From Acholeplasmataceae bacterium (GTDB taxonomy: Bacteria; Bacillota_I; Bacilli_A; Acholeplasmatales; Acholeplasmataceae), in the NCBI GenBank assembly GCA_030603805.1, contig JAUVXD010000001.1, positions 191,518 to 255,517 of the forward strand: a stretch of DNA of 64,000 nt, read 5' to 3'. The position numbers were made by a program, and so were the translations under genes. Positions 34,945 through 44,124 of this stretch are shown one piece after another; the first letter of the stretch is position 1, and each line of letters starts with the position of its first letter. Under the pieces are notes generated by a model. The model saw nothing but the letters and a program-made list of their open reading frames with translations. It did no database searches and was not told where the DNA came from.

Positions 34945-37884
34945 TTATGATAATTTAAATGTCTTCACTTCAAATGGGCTAAAGTGGACAATCTTCTTAG
35001 AATGTGTGGATAGTGATTCTTCAACTAGGTTAGATAACTCAGCTTTTTGGTACTTAGTATTGAATATAACTTCAGCAGATACCATGTGATTTGACTTATT
35101 ATAAAGTCTAACAACATCGTAACTTTCATGAAACCCTTTTTTAATTGCCGACACTTCAATGAGTGGTTCATCAATTGATACAACCTTTTCTAATGGTAAT
35201 ATTTTGGCAAAGGTTGGCTTAAATGCGTTAAAAATCATTGCTTTTTGATCGATTTCAGCCTCTTCATGATTACCCTTGTGAGAAAGAATCTGATAACGAT
35301 AAGTGGTTTTATCAATATCGCCATTATGACATGGATAGTTGGTACTTCTTAGTAAATTCATATCTAAGACTTGATCTTTGACATAAAACCCGTATTTTGA
35401 TGAATTGATCAATGAAAAGCCACAAATACCATCCGTGACTGAAACCCATTGCTGTCCTGGAACTTCAAACTGTGCACTTGTGATTCTGTTTTCATTTCTT
35501 GCGCTACGTTTGATTTCACCAAATTGAATATCAAATGTAGCTTCATCAAAGACGATATTCAGTGGAAATGATGTTCTAAGCATATAGCCAACATCTTTCC
35601 AATCGAGTTCATGATGAAATGTAATCGCATCTGTTTCTAAATCGACTAAAACCGTTTCAATTAGTGTTGATTTCTTATATTCATATAAATTCTCTATTTC
35701 AACAAGTGCTTGATTTCTTCTCATCTTTTGAGACTTTAATGTCATGACTTCTGGGGTTTGTTTGCGGTAATGATCTGAAATATTCCATGCATCCCCTTTA
35801 TCTTGATAAACTGCAAGCACATTACCTGGAGCAGACAAGATTTCCTTCATGCATCTTAAATCCTTAATCGAATCTAGGGCTCCTGTTTTTGAATTAATGG
35901 ATATAATTAAATGCTTCGTTTGAATCGTTTTAAGTGCTTCTACGTTTTCTAGTTTATGAACTCTTTTTGGACGACTCATTTCAAAAGCACCCACTTCATA
36001 AGATAGATATTCATGATTTGATTTTTCAGTCCACCTAATGGGATAAGATAACGGATTAAAGAGCGCTTTATCTATCGATGTGCCTTTTTGATAGGTTGGA
36101 TCAATTGTTTCAAAGATTTGATCTAGTGCTTGATCTAAAACAAGATATCGTGCAAGACACTCATCATAAACACGTTTAATTGATGATCCTGGTAATATAT
36201 CATGGAATTGATAAAGTAAAACTTCTTTCCAAATGTCATCAAGCTTCTCTTTGATTTCATATGACCAAGCATTTGTCATAGTCAGTAAGATTTCTAGAGA
36301 TCTTAACTTATGTTCCATATGACGATTATATTTTTTAACATTAGCTTGTGAGGTATAAGTGCCTTGATGATTTTCTAAATAAAGTTCACCTTGCCAGGTT
36401 GGAAGTTTGTCTTGATATTTTTCTAGTTCTTTAAAATAAAGATTAGAATCTGCATATTCTACCTTTGGTAGAGGACAAAGATTATGCTGACGGTCGATTC
36501 TCGCTAAATGTTCATAGCCTGGACCACCACCGCCATCACCAATCCCATAAACAAGGAGTGCAACAGGTGCGATTTCTTTTTCTTTGTAGTTCACATCAGT
36601 TAAATGAATAGATCTTGGAGATGCAGAACTGTTATAGGTCCCTTCGGGTGGCATATGTACTAATACTTTAGATTGATCAATGCCTTGCCAAAAGTAACTA
36701 TGATAAGGAAACTTATTGATGAGACTCCATGAGATCTTTGTTGTCATAAAATAATCTAAACCAGATTTTTTAATGATTTGAGGCATGGCACCGCTATAAC
36801 CAAAGACATCAGGTAGCCATAAGTTTTTAACTCTAACCCCAAATTCTTTTTTGTAATATTCAATACCATAAAGCATTTGTCTGACTAATGCCTCTTCACC
36901 TGCAACATTGGTATCGGATTCCACCCACATACCTCCTTGAAGTTCAATACGACCTAATCCAACATAATGTTTAATTTTTTCAAAGAGTTTTGGATAATCT
37001 TGCTTGATCCAATCAAGCAGTTGAGGCTGAGAAATACCAAAAATAAAGTGTTCATGATGCTCAATCAAGTCAATGACATTAGAAAGTGTACGTCCTGCTT
37101 TTCTTCTGGTCTCACGTATCGGCCATAACCAGGCTAAGTCGATATGTGCATGACCTACAGCATATACTTTTAAGGGATTATTCGTTTTGGTTAAAAGAAG
37201 TTCTTCAGTCATCTTTAAGCTTCGATCTAACCATTCTTTTTCTTGATAAATAACTAAATAGTATAAATCAAGTAAGGTTTTTAAATACGTTGGATAAGGT
37301 TCTTGATTTCTATCAATCACTTTGATGAGGGTAATTAATGTATCTAAATCATCATAGAGTTTCGAAAGTTTTGGGTCTCTATAAATAAGTTCAAAGGTTT
37401 TCATTTCACCTTGTTCACAAAGCACACCAAAAAGATCATTGGATCCACCTTCAACCCACAAATCAACTTGACCATCTTCACCAATTAAGTGATTGATTTG
37501 ATATATGGTTTTACCAGGCTCACCGTGTGTCTTATCGAAAGTTGAACTCCCATTGGTAAAACCCTTAATCGGTGTTCCAGTGGAATCAAATAAACATGCT
37601 TCACCTGATAAATCAAGTTTTAAATAAACAGGTTCTTTTGTTTTCTTTATCTGTCCTTTAAGATGAAACCACCCACAAAGAAATAATCTACCCCAAGTAT
37701 CTCCTTTTTTAAAGGGTTTTAAGGCATATTTTTGAATATCCTTAAACAAAACAGGTTCATCAGTGATAAAACCTTCCATCGATAAGGATGCTGCATGAAT
37801 ATCTATTTTGGGTTTAATGATGTTTTCTTTCATGTGAACGAGCTGATCAATGAGCCCTTTTTCATAATCTAAGTTAAATTCCAT
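34945..37884 (-). CDS. GH38 alpha-mannosidase, long form
   Basis: 979 residues from ATG at 37884, chosen because GAAAGGA lies 5 bases upstream; an ATG at 37902 in the same frame has no ribosome binding site and lies in the preceding gene. Asp249 in GHAHIDLAWLW is the metal ligand and Asp359 in WLPDVFGYSGAMPQ the likely nucleophile. The catalytic Zn/His set and C-terminal beta-sandwich region are as in the 15136 paralogue. It follows the unknown 705-residue gene with overlap, so the two should act in one pathway. Confidence 0.92.
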   Translation of the reverse strand: MEFNLDYEKGLIDQLVHMKENIIKPKIDIHAASLSMEGFITDEPVLFKDIQKYALKPFKKGDTWGRLFLCGWFHLKGQIKKTKEPVYLKLDLSGEACLFDSTGTPIKGFTNGSSTFDKTHGEPGKTIYQINHLIGEDGQVDLWVEGGSNDLFGVLCEQGEMKTFELIYRDPKLSKLYDDLDTLITLIKVIDRNQEPYPTYLKTLLDLYYLVIYQEKEWLDRSLKMTEELLLTKTNNPLKVYAVGHAHIDLAWLWPIRETRRKAGRTLSNVIDLIEHHEHFIFGISQPQLLDWIKQDYPKLFEKIKHYVGLGRIELQGGMWVESDTNVAGEEALVRQMLYGIEYYKKEFGVRVKNLWLPDVFGYSGAMPQIIKKSGLDYFMTTKISWSLINKFPYHSYFWQGIDQSKVLVHMPPEGTYNSSASPRSIHLTDVNYKEKEIAPVALLVYGIGDGGGGPGYEHLARIDRQHNLCPLPKVEYADSNLYFKELEKYQDKLPTWQGELYLENHQGTYTSQANVKKYNRHMEHKLRSLEILLTMTNAWSYEIKEKLDDIWKEVLLYQFHDILPGSSIKRVYDECLARYLVLDQALDQIFETIDPTYQKGTSIDKALFNPLSYPIRWTEKSNHEYLSYEVGAFEMSRPKRVHKLENVEALKTIQTKHLIISINSKTGALDSIKDLRCMKEILSAPGNVLAVYQDKGDAWNISDHYRKQTPEVMTLKSQKMRRNQALVEIENLYEYKKSTLIETVLVDLETDAITFHHELDWKDVGYMLRTSFPLNIVFDEATFDIQFGEIKRSARNENRITSAQFEVPGQQWVSVTDGICGFSLINSSKYGFYVKDQVLDMNLLRSTNYPCHNGDIDKTTYRYQILSHKGNHEEAEIDQKAMIFNAFKPTFAKILPLEKVVSIDEPLIEVSAIKKGFHESYDVVRLYNKSNHMVSAEVIFNTKYQKAELSNLVEESLSTHSKKIVHFSPFEVKTFKLS

Positions 37885-37894
37885 AAGATTCCTT

Positions 37895-40012
37895 TCAGTC
37901 ATGGATGATTAAAGTTTCCAGACGATTACTTAATAGGATTGGGATATGTAAGACGTTGCTTTCTGCATGATAACCAAAATCTATGATTTTATCCCCAAAT
38001 ATGACTTCTTTAGGTACTTCATTTGCTTTTAAAACCACATAACCATTGATTTCTTTTTTACCTTGTAGCTTAATCATTGTTTGACCAAACACTTGCTGAT
38101 GCTCTAAAATGCGGTAAGTTGAGCCCATCACTTCATGATGTTTAGCTTTCTTTACATCAAAATAAATAGCAACTTCACCTGGTTCTATCACAGGATTTTT
38201 AATGAGTTCAAACGTTTTTGAAAGCATATTTAAGTAATAGCCTTCTAATGTTAAATGATCAGGCTTGCATGTTTCATCCATCACTGAAATGATTTCATAA
38301 GACCCTCGTTTCAGTCTAATATAAGGTTTTGGCTCAAATGATCTAGCTTGAGCTTTTAAGAGCTTCATAAAGAACTGTGTATATAAAGATTTATGAATCA
38401 CTTCTTTGGTTAATTTATAGGGTGCTGTTTGAAAATATCCAAAAAGTCCTTGACCTACAGGATAAATACCAGTCATATGGTGATTGACACCTAGTGTTTC
38501 AAATAAATGTTTTCTTGGTGTGTATTGAGCTTGTTTTTGATTCCACCAAGCATTGACATGATGAAATGGATCAGAATCATCACCTACATATAGTAAAATC
38601 TTACCTGATTCGACAAATCTCTTTAAAGCATAATGAATATCTGGTGTCAGCGGCTTCATAAATTCATAAGATAGCACGATCATATCATAATCCTCTAAAT
38701 AGGATTCAAAATGCGCTGCATGATCTAAAATGACACCCATGAGGGGCACACCCATCTTAAGTAATGGAAGTGCTAAACCATAGTAATCAGGAAATTCAAT
38801 CGAAACTTTATGAAGGTTAACTTCACAGGTTTCATTTTGTGGGGTTTTTCTTTGATACATGGCAGAATCAGATAGACATAAACCAACTTTTAAGTCGACA
38901 CCTTCATAATGAGGTTTACTTAGCGGCATATCTCCTAACATTTGAAATGTATTATTGAGAAGCACATCATAGGATGCTGGAATGAACTTAGGTTCAACTA
39001 AAGATGGGCTATTGTTATCAATTCTTGGAAGTTTTCTTTTAAAGACACGTGTTGGCCAAGGACAAATCTCATATTGATTCACTTGTGGATGGAGTAGGGA
39101 TGCTACCAAAGTTCTTTGGTAATCATAAGCATATGTCTCCCATGTCAGTCCTGGGTTATCTTCAATCGGGTCATTTAAATACCACATGGTCTTCTTTGAT
39201 CCATAATTAAGCCCAGAAACGATGCCATATTCTAAAAAGGCTGTTTCAAAGGTTCTCTCTTTTTTAACGCCTAAATAACGATTTTGAACCTTTGCAGTGC
39301 CTGCCCAAATTTGACCGATGAATCCATCCACCTCATTTAAATGTGCAAGCTTAGATTCTGGGGAGACCAAATGCCACTGGGTATAATTTAATAAGCTATG
39401 GGTTGGTATATACACAAAAACATTTTGATTATAGGTTTCTTTTCCATAAAGTTTTATGGCATAGGCAATATGTGCGATGGCTCTCGTATATAAATGTGAC
39501 TTAAGCTGTGCGACTTTAAAGATTTGATTATGGTTATCTAGCGTTTGATTATAGGGCTCTTGATAATAGATTTCATATTCTCTTTCAAATGCTTTAGAAT
39601 ACCCACCGTGTTGCCAAAATTCAGGTTCCTCTAAATGAATATGATAAACACCTTGGTCAATGATTTTTTTAAGTTTTTCAATCATGTAATTGGCATAATT
39701 TAAGGTAGGTACCATATAAGGTACATCAACACCATGAAGAATGTATTGACCATCTTTATCCATTTGAGCTTCATCCCAATGGTTTTTACCATCGAATTTA
39801 CCATAGAGATAATCTTCATAATGACCCCAAGCGATACCTGTCATGAAATGCACGTGATAGCCTTGTTCTCTAAACTGTTTAATTCTTTCTTCTGCATTGT
39901 TGTGAAAACCATAAACCATGACAAAATCATAAGCCATATCAATAGCATCACTAAAGACTTCTATTTCTTGAACACCTGTTTTAAACACTTTAGAATCTCT
40001 TTTGTATGACAT
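37895..40012 (-). CDS. Unrecognised cytoplasmic protein, possible glycoside hydrolase
   Basis: 705 residues, no signal peptide. I do not recognise a named family. The N-terminal half reads like a TIM barrel: a strand VHFMTGIAWG (about 53-62), then HIHLEEPEFWQHGG (about 144-157) with two adjacent acids near a strand end, and TMWYLNDPIEDNPG (about 285-298). Residues about 450-510 resemble a Rossmann-like beta-alpha unit (YDMIVLSYEFMKPL and SGKILLYVGDD), as in GH42-type beta-galactosidases, and the last 150 residues look like a beta-sandwich (with EPGEVAIYFDV). The upstream promoter has a good operator, and the gene overlaps the downstream GH38. A role in the glycan pathway is inferred from this. 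Confidence 0.55.
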   Translation of the reverse strand: MSYKRDSKVFKTGVQEIEVFSDAIDMAYDFVMVYGFHNNAEERIKQFREQGYHVHFMTGIAWGHYEDYLYGKFDGKNHWDEAQMDKDGQYILHGVDVPYMVPTLNYANYMIEKLKKIIDQGVYHIHLEEPEFWQHGGYSKAFEREYEIYYQEPYNQTLDNHNQIFKVAQLKSHLYTRAIAHIAYAIKLYGKETYNQNVFVYIPTHSLLNYTQWHLVSPESKLAHLNEVDGFIGQIWAGTAKVQNRYLGVKKERTFETAFLEYGIVSGLNYGSKKTMWYLNDPIEDNPGLTWETYAYDYQRTLVASLLHPQVNQYEICPWPTRVFKRKLPRIDNNSPSLVEPKFIPASYDVLLNNTFQMLGDMPLSKPHYEGVDLKVGLCLSDSAMYQRKTPQNETCEVNLHKVSIEFPDYYGLALPLLKMGVPLMGVILDHAAHFESYLEDYDMIVLSYEFMKPLTPDIHYALKRFVESGKILLYVGDDSDPFHHVNAWWNQKQAQYTPRKHLFETLGVNHHMTGIYPVGQGLFGYFQTAPYKLTKEVIHKSLYTQFFMKLLKAQARSFEPKPYIRLKRGSYEIISVMDETCKPDHLTLEGYYLNMLSKTFELIKNPVIEPGEVAIYFDVKKAKHHEVMGSTYRILEHQQVFGQTMIKLQGKKEINGYVVLKANEVPKEVIFGDKIIDFGYHAESNVLHIPILLSNRLETLIIHD

Positions 40013-40035
40013 GGTAAGCCCTCGATTGATATAAA

Positions 40036-40049
40036 GATGTATAGATATC
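40036..40049. promoter_or_regulatory. Second operator-like site, leader of the 40012 operon
   Basis: GATGTATAGATATC, a degenerate copy of the region A palindrome, lies about 24 bases upstream of the start of the unrecognised gene, in its approximately 108-base leader. Confidence 0.4.
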
Positions 40050-40126
40050 TCAAATCACTGATAAAACAAAAGAATACGACTAATAACCGATTTTATAACA
40101 ATCTATCGGATGTTTAGCATACTTTC

Positions 40127-40155
40127 ATCTTAACATGTCTATACAATTATGTCAA
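40127..40155 (-). promoter_or_regulatory. Promoter of the unknown protein-GH38 operon with operator in the spacer
   Basis: TTGACA (40150-40155 on the minus strand), 17 bases and TAAGAT (40127-40132). The operator CATGTCTATACAAT (40134-40147) fills the spacer, the same arrangement as at the GH85 operon. Confidence 0.8.
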
Positions 40156-40201
40156 TTTAAATTCAAGCGATTTCTCATTAAAATCACTGGGTATGATGTA
40201 T

Positions 40202-40229
40202 AAAAAACAAAGGCAATTTCTACCTTTGC
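40202..40229 (-). terminator. Terminator of the region B operon
   Basis: On the minus strand CAAAGG (40223-40228) pairs with CCTTTG (40208-40213), and six T residues follow (40202-40207). It begins at the stop codon of the SGNH gene. Confidence 0.75.
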
Positions 40230-40925
40230 TTAAGTGAGTATTTTTTTAATTTCTTTTGTAATTAAATCATATCCATTTTGATTGATATGTAGTCCTTCTA
40301 CCGTATATGTTTTATCTAAATTACCTTTGTCATCAAGTAATTTGTCGTATAAATTAAGATAAGACACACCTTCTATGGTTTGATAAAGTGCATTTAAAGC
40401 TTGAATGTTTTGATTTGTTCTACCCCCAACACTCATCTGATCCAACGTAGGATTCACTGGATATACAGAAATCAATATAATCTTTGTTTGAGGTATTTTG
40501 AGTTGAATCAACTGGACAACTTTTTTCATCCGATTATAGATATCTTTAGACTTTGCATTTAAGACTCCAAAATCATTGGTACCCATGAGGATAATGACAT
40601 GTGAAGGATTTAAATCAAAGATTGATTCATCCATCCGTTTTAAGAGTCCTTCTGTGGTATCGCCGCCAATCCCTCTGTTATAGACTGTATATTCAGAAAA
40701 ATATTCATAGACATTATAGTCTTGAGTAATCGAGTCTCCAACAAACGCAATCCCACCTTTTTGAATGAACTGATTTTGTTTTCTAAAGCCTTGAACTTTC
40801 GCTTCAAAACCGCTCTTGATGAAAAGACTTAAAAGAAAGTTCATGCCTTGTTTCTTGCCATATCCATAGATATAAAGACAAGCTAATGGAAATAAGATTA
40901 CTAAAACAATTAAGACATATTCCAT
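40230..40925 (-). CDS. SGNH/GDSL-type esterase with N-terminal membrane helix
   Basis: 231 residues. An N-terminal hydrophobic helix (about 2-20) precedes the SGNH hydrolase domain. Motifs: FVGDSITQ (nucleophile Ser, about 64-71), NRGIGGDTT (Gly block), LMGTNDFG (Asn block) and VEGLHINQNGYD (catalytic His/Asp). This family often deacetylates or cleaves esters on carbohydrates. As the last gene of the region B operon, it could remove O-acetyl groups from an imported or surface glycan. The substrate is not indicated by the sequence. Confidence 0.85.
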   Translation of the reverse strand: MEYVLIVLVILFPLACLYIYGYGKKQGMNFLLSLFIKSGFEAKVQGFRKQNQFIQKGGIAFVGDSITQDYNVYEYFSEYTVYNRGIGGDTTEGLLKRMDESIFDLNPSHVIILMGTNDFGVLNAKSKDIYNRMKKVVQLIQLKIPQTKIILISVYPVNPTLDQMSVGGRTNQNIQALNALYQTIEGVSYLNLYDKLLDDKGNLDKTYTVEGLHINQNGYDLITKEIKKILT

Positions 40926-40928
40926 AGA

Positions 40929-42641
40929 CTACCTCACATGGGCTTTAATCAGCATACACGAATCATCTAAACAACGAACTCTAACTTTTTCTAATGTTGC
41001 AGGAATGATAAATGTTTCAGCATAATGGATTTCATAAGGTTCAAATGAATCATCCAGTGATTCAATTAAAGCACGTTTACCTGAAACAAGATTTCCCATA
41101 TTGACAGAACCGAAAGTTTTAATTTCTACAGTGTCACTAAAGGTATATCTTCTCGTTTCTAAAAATTCTCTTTCATGAAGTCCAGTGATTTCTTCAGTAT
41201 CACTCACCTTTTTGATGACATTAACGAGTTCTTGATCCACCCACGAGGTTGTTCGATCATACTGTAAGGCCTTAAATCCGTGTTCTAAATGCACAGGACG
41301 GGGTTTCCCATCTAGGCCTAGTCTGCCCCAGTCCCAAAGCTTAAACGTGAAAATAAAGGAGGTTGCACTAATTTCTAGCACTAACGTATTTTTACCTGAA
41401 CAGTGAATGGTTCCTGCAGGAATTAAGAAATGGTCGTGTTTTTTTGCAGGATATATATTGACATATTTTTCAGCAGGAAAATCGAGTTCTCCTTGAGCTG
41501 CTTTTCTCATATCGTGCTCAAATGCTTTTTTATCGATATCTTCCTTAAATCCAAGATAGACCGTGCCATCATTTTCTGTATCTAATATGTAATAAGATTC
41601 ATCTTGTGTAAAAGGCATGCCAAATTTGTCATAAATATATTCAGTGAGTGGATGCACTTGAAGTGAGAGATTGCCACCACCCATGGTATCGAGTAAATCA
41701 AAACGAACTGGGAAATTTCTGCCAAATCTTGCATGGACGCGTTCGCCCATTAAAAGTCTTGGTCTAAATAAAACCAAATCATTGGCAGGTATTTCAAAAA
41801 TACCTTCATTAAACCCTAATTTAATACTGTTTTCTTCGGGTACACCATCAAATGACCATGCATAGTTTTTTTCACTAGGATCTAGATTACAAACTTCTTT
41901 CATCCACTGTCCACCCCAAACACCAGGATCAAAATAAGGCACCATTCTAAAGGGACGTGTTAATAGGTGGTCAAGCGCATGAAAATAGGCATTTTTAGTC
42001 ATCATCACAGGACTATTTGTTAAAGTATAGTCGATTAAGTAGGTTGCATGTTCCATGATAGATAGTTTAATGCGATCTGCAACACGCCATTCAATAAAAA
42101 ATCCACGTTTATATTTTTTTAAGATATCTTCTTTAGGGTTGTGTTTCTTAAAGTTGGAAAAGCCTTTACGATAGCGTTGTTGAATTTCCCATCTGGTTAA
42201 AGAAACATAAACCAAATGTGTATGATGGATAAGGCTTGCACCAAACCCGTAAACAATGGTAAGTCCTTTTTTTTGATTGAGTCTTTTTCTTAAACTACGA
42301 ATGAGTTCCATTTGGTAAAATTCATCAATCGTGTGATGTGAAACAAGACCAAAGACTCTATCATCTGTTAAATTTTTATCAAGCATGAGGTCGATTTCGG
42401 TCTCAGACTTTGTATAATCTTCAATAAAAACAATTTCATCAGCCTTGAGTGGATTGATGATATCTTTTAATAAGATACTTAAATCAATACCTGGATAAGT
42501 TTCAAATACGATAATGCCTTCTTTGATGCTTTGCAAAGCTTCAAGAATTTCTTGTTTGTCCTTAAAAAAGTCATTTGAATCTGACTTGATTGGGATAATT
42601 GGAGATTTGTCATAAAGTGATTTAAAGTTTAAATAGCTCAT
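40929..42641 (-). CDS. manA: Class I mannose-6-phosphate isomerase with long N-terminal extension
   Basis: 570 residues, against about 310-320 for short bacterial ManA. The C-terminal part (about 240-570) has the type I features: NLSLQVHPLTEY (zinc), DESYYILD, IPAGTIHCSG (metal His) and FKLWDWGRLGLDGKPRP. It interconverts mannose-6-phosphate and fructose-6-phosphate, linking mannose release to glycolysis. The N-terminal ~220 residues contain segments such as EGIIVFETYPGIDLS and RVFGLVSHHTIDEF that look like a kinase-type alpha/beta fold without a P-loop lysine. The start overlaps the stop of the YesL-like gene by the TGATG arrangement. Confidence 0.9.
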   Translation of the reverse strand: MSYLNFKSLYDKSPIIPIKSDSNDFFKDKQEILEALQSIKEGIIVFETYPGIDLSILLKDIINPLKADEIVFIEDYTKSETEIDLMLDKNLTDDRVFGLVSHHTIDEFYQMELIRSLRKRLNQKKGLTIVYGFGASLIHHTHLVYVSLTRWEIQQRYRKGFSNFKKHNPKEDILKKYKRGFFIEWRVADRIKLSIMEHATYLIDYTLTNSPVMMTKNAYFHALDHLLTRPFRMVPYFDPGVWGGQWMKEVCNLDPSEKNYAWSFDGVPEENSIKLGFNEGIFEIPANDLVLFRPRLLMGERVHARFGRNFPVRFDLLDTMGGGNLSLQVHPLTEYIYDKFGMPFTQDESYYILDTENDGTVYLGFKEDIDKKAFEHDMRKAAQGELDFPAEKYVNIYPAKKHDHFLIPAGTIHCSGKNTLVLEISATSFIFTFKLWDWGRLGLDGKPRPVHLEHGFKALQYDRTTSWVDQELVNVIKKVSDTEEITGLHEREFLETRRYTFSDTVEIKTFGSVNMGNLVSGKRALIESLDDSFEPYEIHYAETFIIPATLEKVRVRCLDDSCMLIKAHVR

Positions 42642-43255
42642 CAGTTTTCATATCCTTCCTCTTCGTCTATTTCCCCTAATTGTTCTAAAAAGGGGCGAAA
42701 TACTTTTTTAAGGTGAAAGCTTACCAAAACACCATAGAGACCAACAGCAATCAAGATCAAACTTTGGTGAACAAAAATCACTAACAAAATGAAAAAGGCA
42801 AGACTCCCTAAAACCTTGAAATTTGTCCATAGATTGGTATTGGATAATAACATAACGTTTTTAATTAAATCGCTTGCACGTTTTGTTTTAAATGTTGCAC
42901 ATACTGGAAAAAAATAAATTGCAAAGATGATCAGTTGATAAAACCCTACAATCGCAAGCACGATCATAAAGACTAAATCGTTATTTAAAGCATAGTGGTA
43001 CATGAAAAATAGGGGAACACCAATCGCCATCAGTGCGAGCCAAACCAATGTGCTGATTACAAAGTTTTCTTTGAAACTTTGAAAGAATAAGGGTAGCACA
43101 TTGGTTGGTTCACTCTTTTTTAAGATTTGTTGGGTGACGCGAAACATCGCTGTTGTTGCGGCACCGGTTGTGATCAGTAACCCTAAAAAGCTTGCTAGAA
43201 TCCAGATGAAGTTGACGAATATCATATCTGTGAGTTTTCTAAACAGCTCTTTCAT
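42641..43255 (-). CDS. YesL-like (DUF624) membrane protein
   Basis: 204 residues with about five helices, resembling DUF624/YesL proteins (MIFVNFIWILASFLGLLITTGAATTAMFRV is the first helix, with the internal GAATTA element). It is a distant paralogue of the 19649 gene. It is translationally coupled to manA. YesL-like genes often accompany carbohydrate importers, but the function is unknown. Confidence 0.7.
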   Translation of the reverse strand: MKELFRKLTDMIFVNFIWILASFLGLLITTGAATTAMFRVTQQILKKSEPTNVLPLFFQSFKENFVISTLVWLALMAIGVPLFFMYHYALNNDLVFMIVLAIVGFYQLIIFAIYFFPVCATFKTKRASDLIKNVMLLSNTNLWTNFKVLGSLAFFILLVIFVHQSLILIAVGLYGVLVSFHLKKVFRPFLEQLGEIDEEEGYEN

Positions 43256-43272
43256 GAGTTCTTATCCTTTAA

Positions 43273-44100
43273 TTATTTCTTTAATACCTTTTTGAAAACG
43301 AAGAATCCGCCTGCACCAACTGCAGCAACGCTTAAAATCACGATAACAAGTAAGCCAGTATTAAAGAAACTACCAGTCACTTCAAAGTCTTCACTTTCAA
43401 CAAAAATCACTTTACCAACGCCATCTCCATCTGGAGCTGTTGGGTTATAGAATCTAAGTTCTTCATAAAGACCTTCATTAATCTTAACGGAGTAGCCTGC
43501 TAAGACTGAAATGTCAGCTTTTCCTACAAAACCAGCAAGGTCAGCAGCATCATAAATAGAATTGAAAATACCATCAATTGCCCAATCTAGAGAAGCTTCA
43601 ACGATTGCTTTAGATTCTGTGAACTTTAAAGTTCTTGTGAAACCACCAGATACTTCAAGTTTTGGAAGTTCTGATTCATCAAAGTCATTCCAAGAAAGGT
43701 TAGGTGATAAGTTAACTAAAGTTTGATATTTTGCAACAAAATCATCAAAGCTTGAGAAATTGTAGCTCATTGTAAAGATACGATGATAGCCTTCGACTTT
43801 AGCTTCATGAACCGTAATAAAATCAGGTGCATTTTCTTCTAACCATGTTTGAATCGCAATGACACCACCAGTAATGTGCTTATCATTTAAGACAGCACCT
43901 TTGCCTTCTGTTTGATCTGGATCATCAGGATTGATGATTGGAGTTGTTGACAAAAGGTCATCCATGACATCTAAGATAATATATCTTGTGCCTGAACCAT
44001 CAGCATTAAACTCAGTGCTGACAGTAATTTCTCCTGGCCAACATGCGGATAATGCAAAAGCCAGAACAAGTAAAACGAGTAATGATAAAGCTTTCTTCAT
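43273..44100 (-). CDS. Lipoprotein with C-terminal transmembrane helix, unknown function
   Basis: 275 residues. Lipobox ALSAC with Cys20 suggests lipid anchoring; a C-terminal helix (about 247-270) ends in KKVLKK, so the protein may be attached at both ends. The body is beta-rich, with ADGSGTRYIILDVMDDLL and an LppM-like feel (STEFNADGSGT). I do not recognise a family with confidence. It lies between the MalF-type permease and the YesL-like gene in the region B operon. Confidence 0.6.
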   Translation of the reverse strand: MKKALSLLVLLVLAFALSACWPGEITVSTEFNADGSGTRYIILDVMDDLLSTTPIINPDDPDQTEGKGAVLNDKHITGGVIAIQTWLEENAPDFITVHEAKVEGYHRIFTMSYNFSSFDDFVAKYQTLVNLSPNLSWNDFDESELPKLEVSGGFTRTLKFTESKAIVEASLDWAIDGIFNSIYDAADLAGFVGKADISVLAGYSVKINEGLYEELRFYNPTAPDGDGVGKVIFVESEDFEVTGSFFNTGLLVIVILSVAAVGAGGFFVFKKVLKK

Positions 44101-44124
44101 ACTTTTTTCTCCCTTTATATTTTT

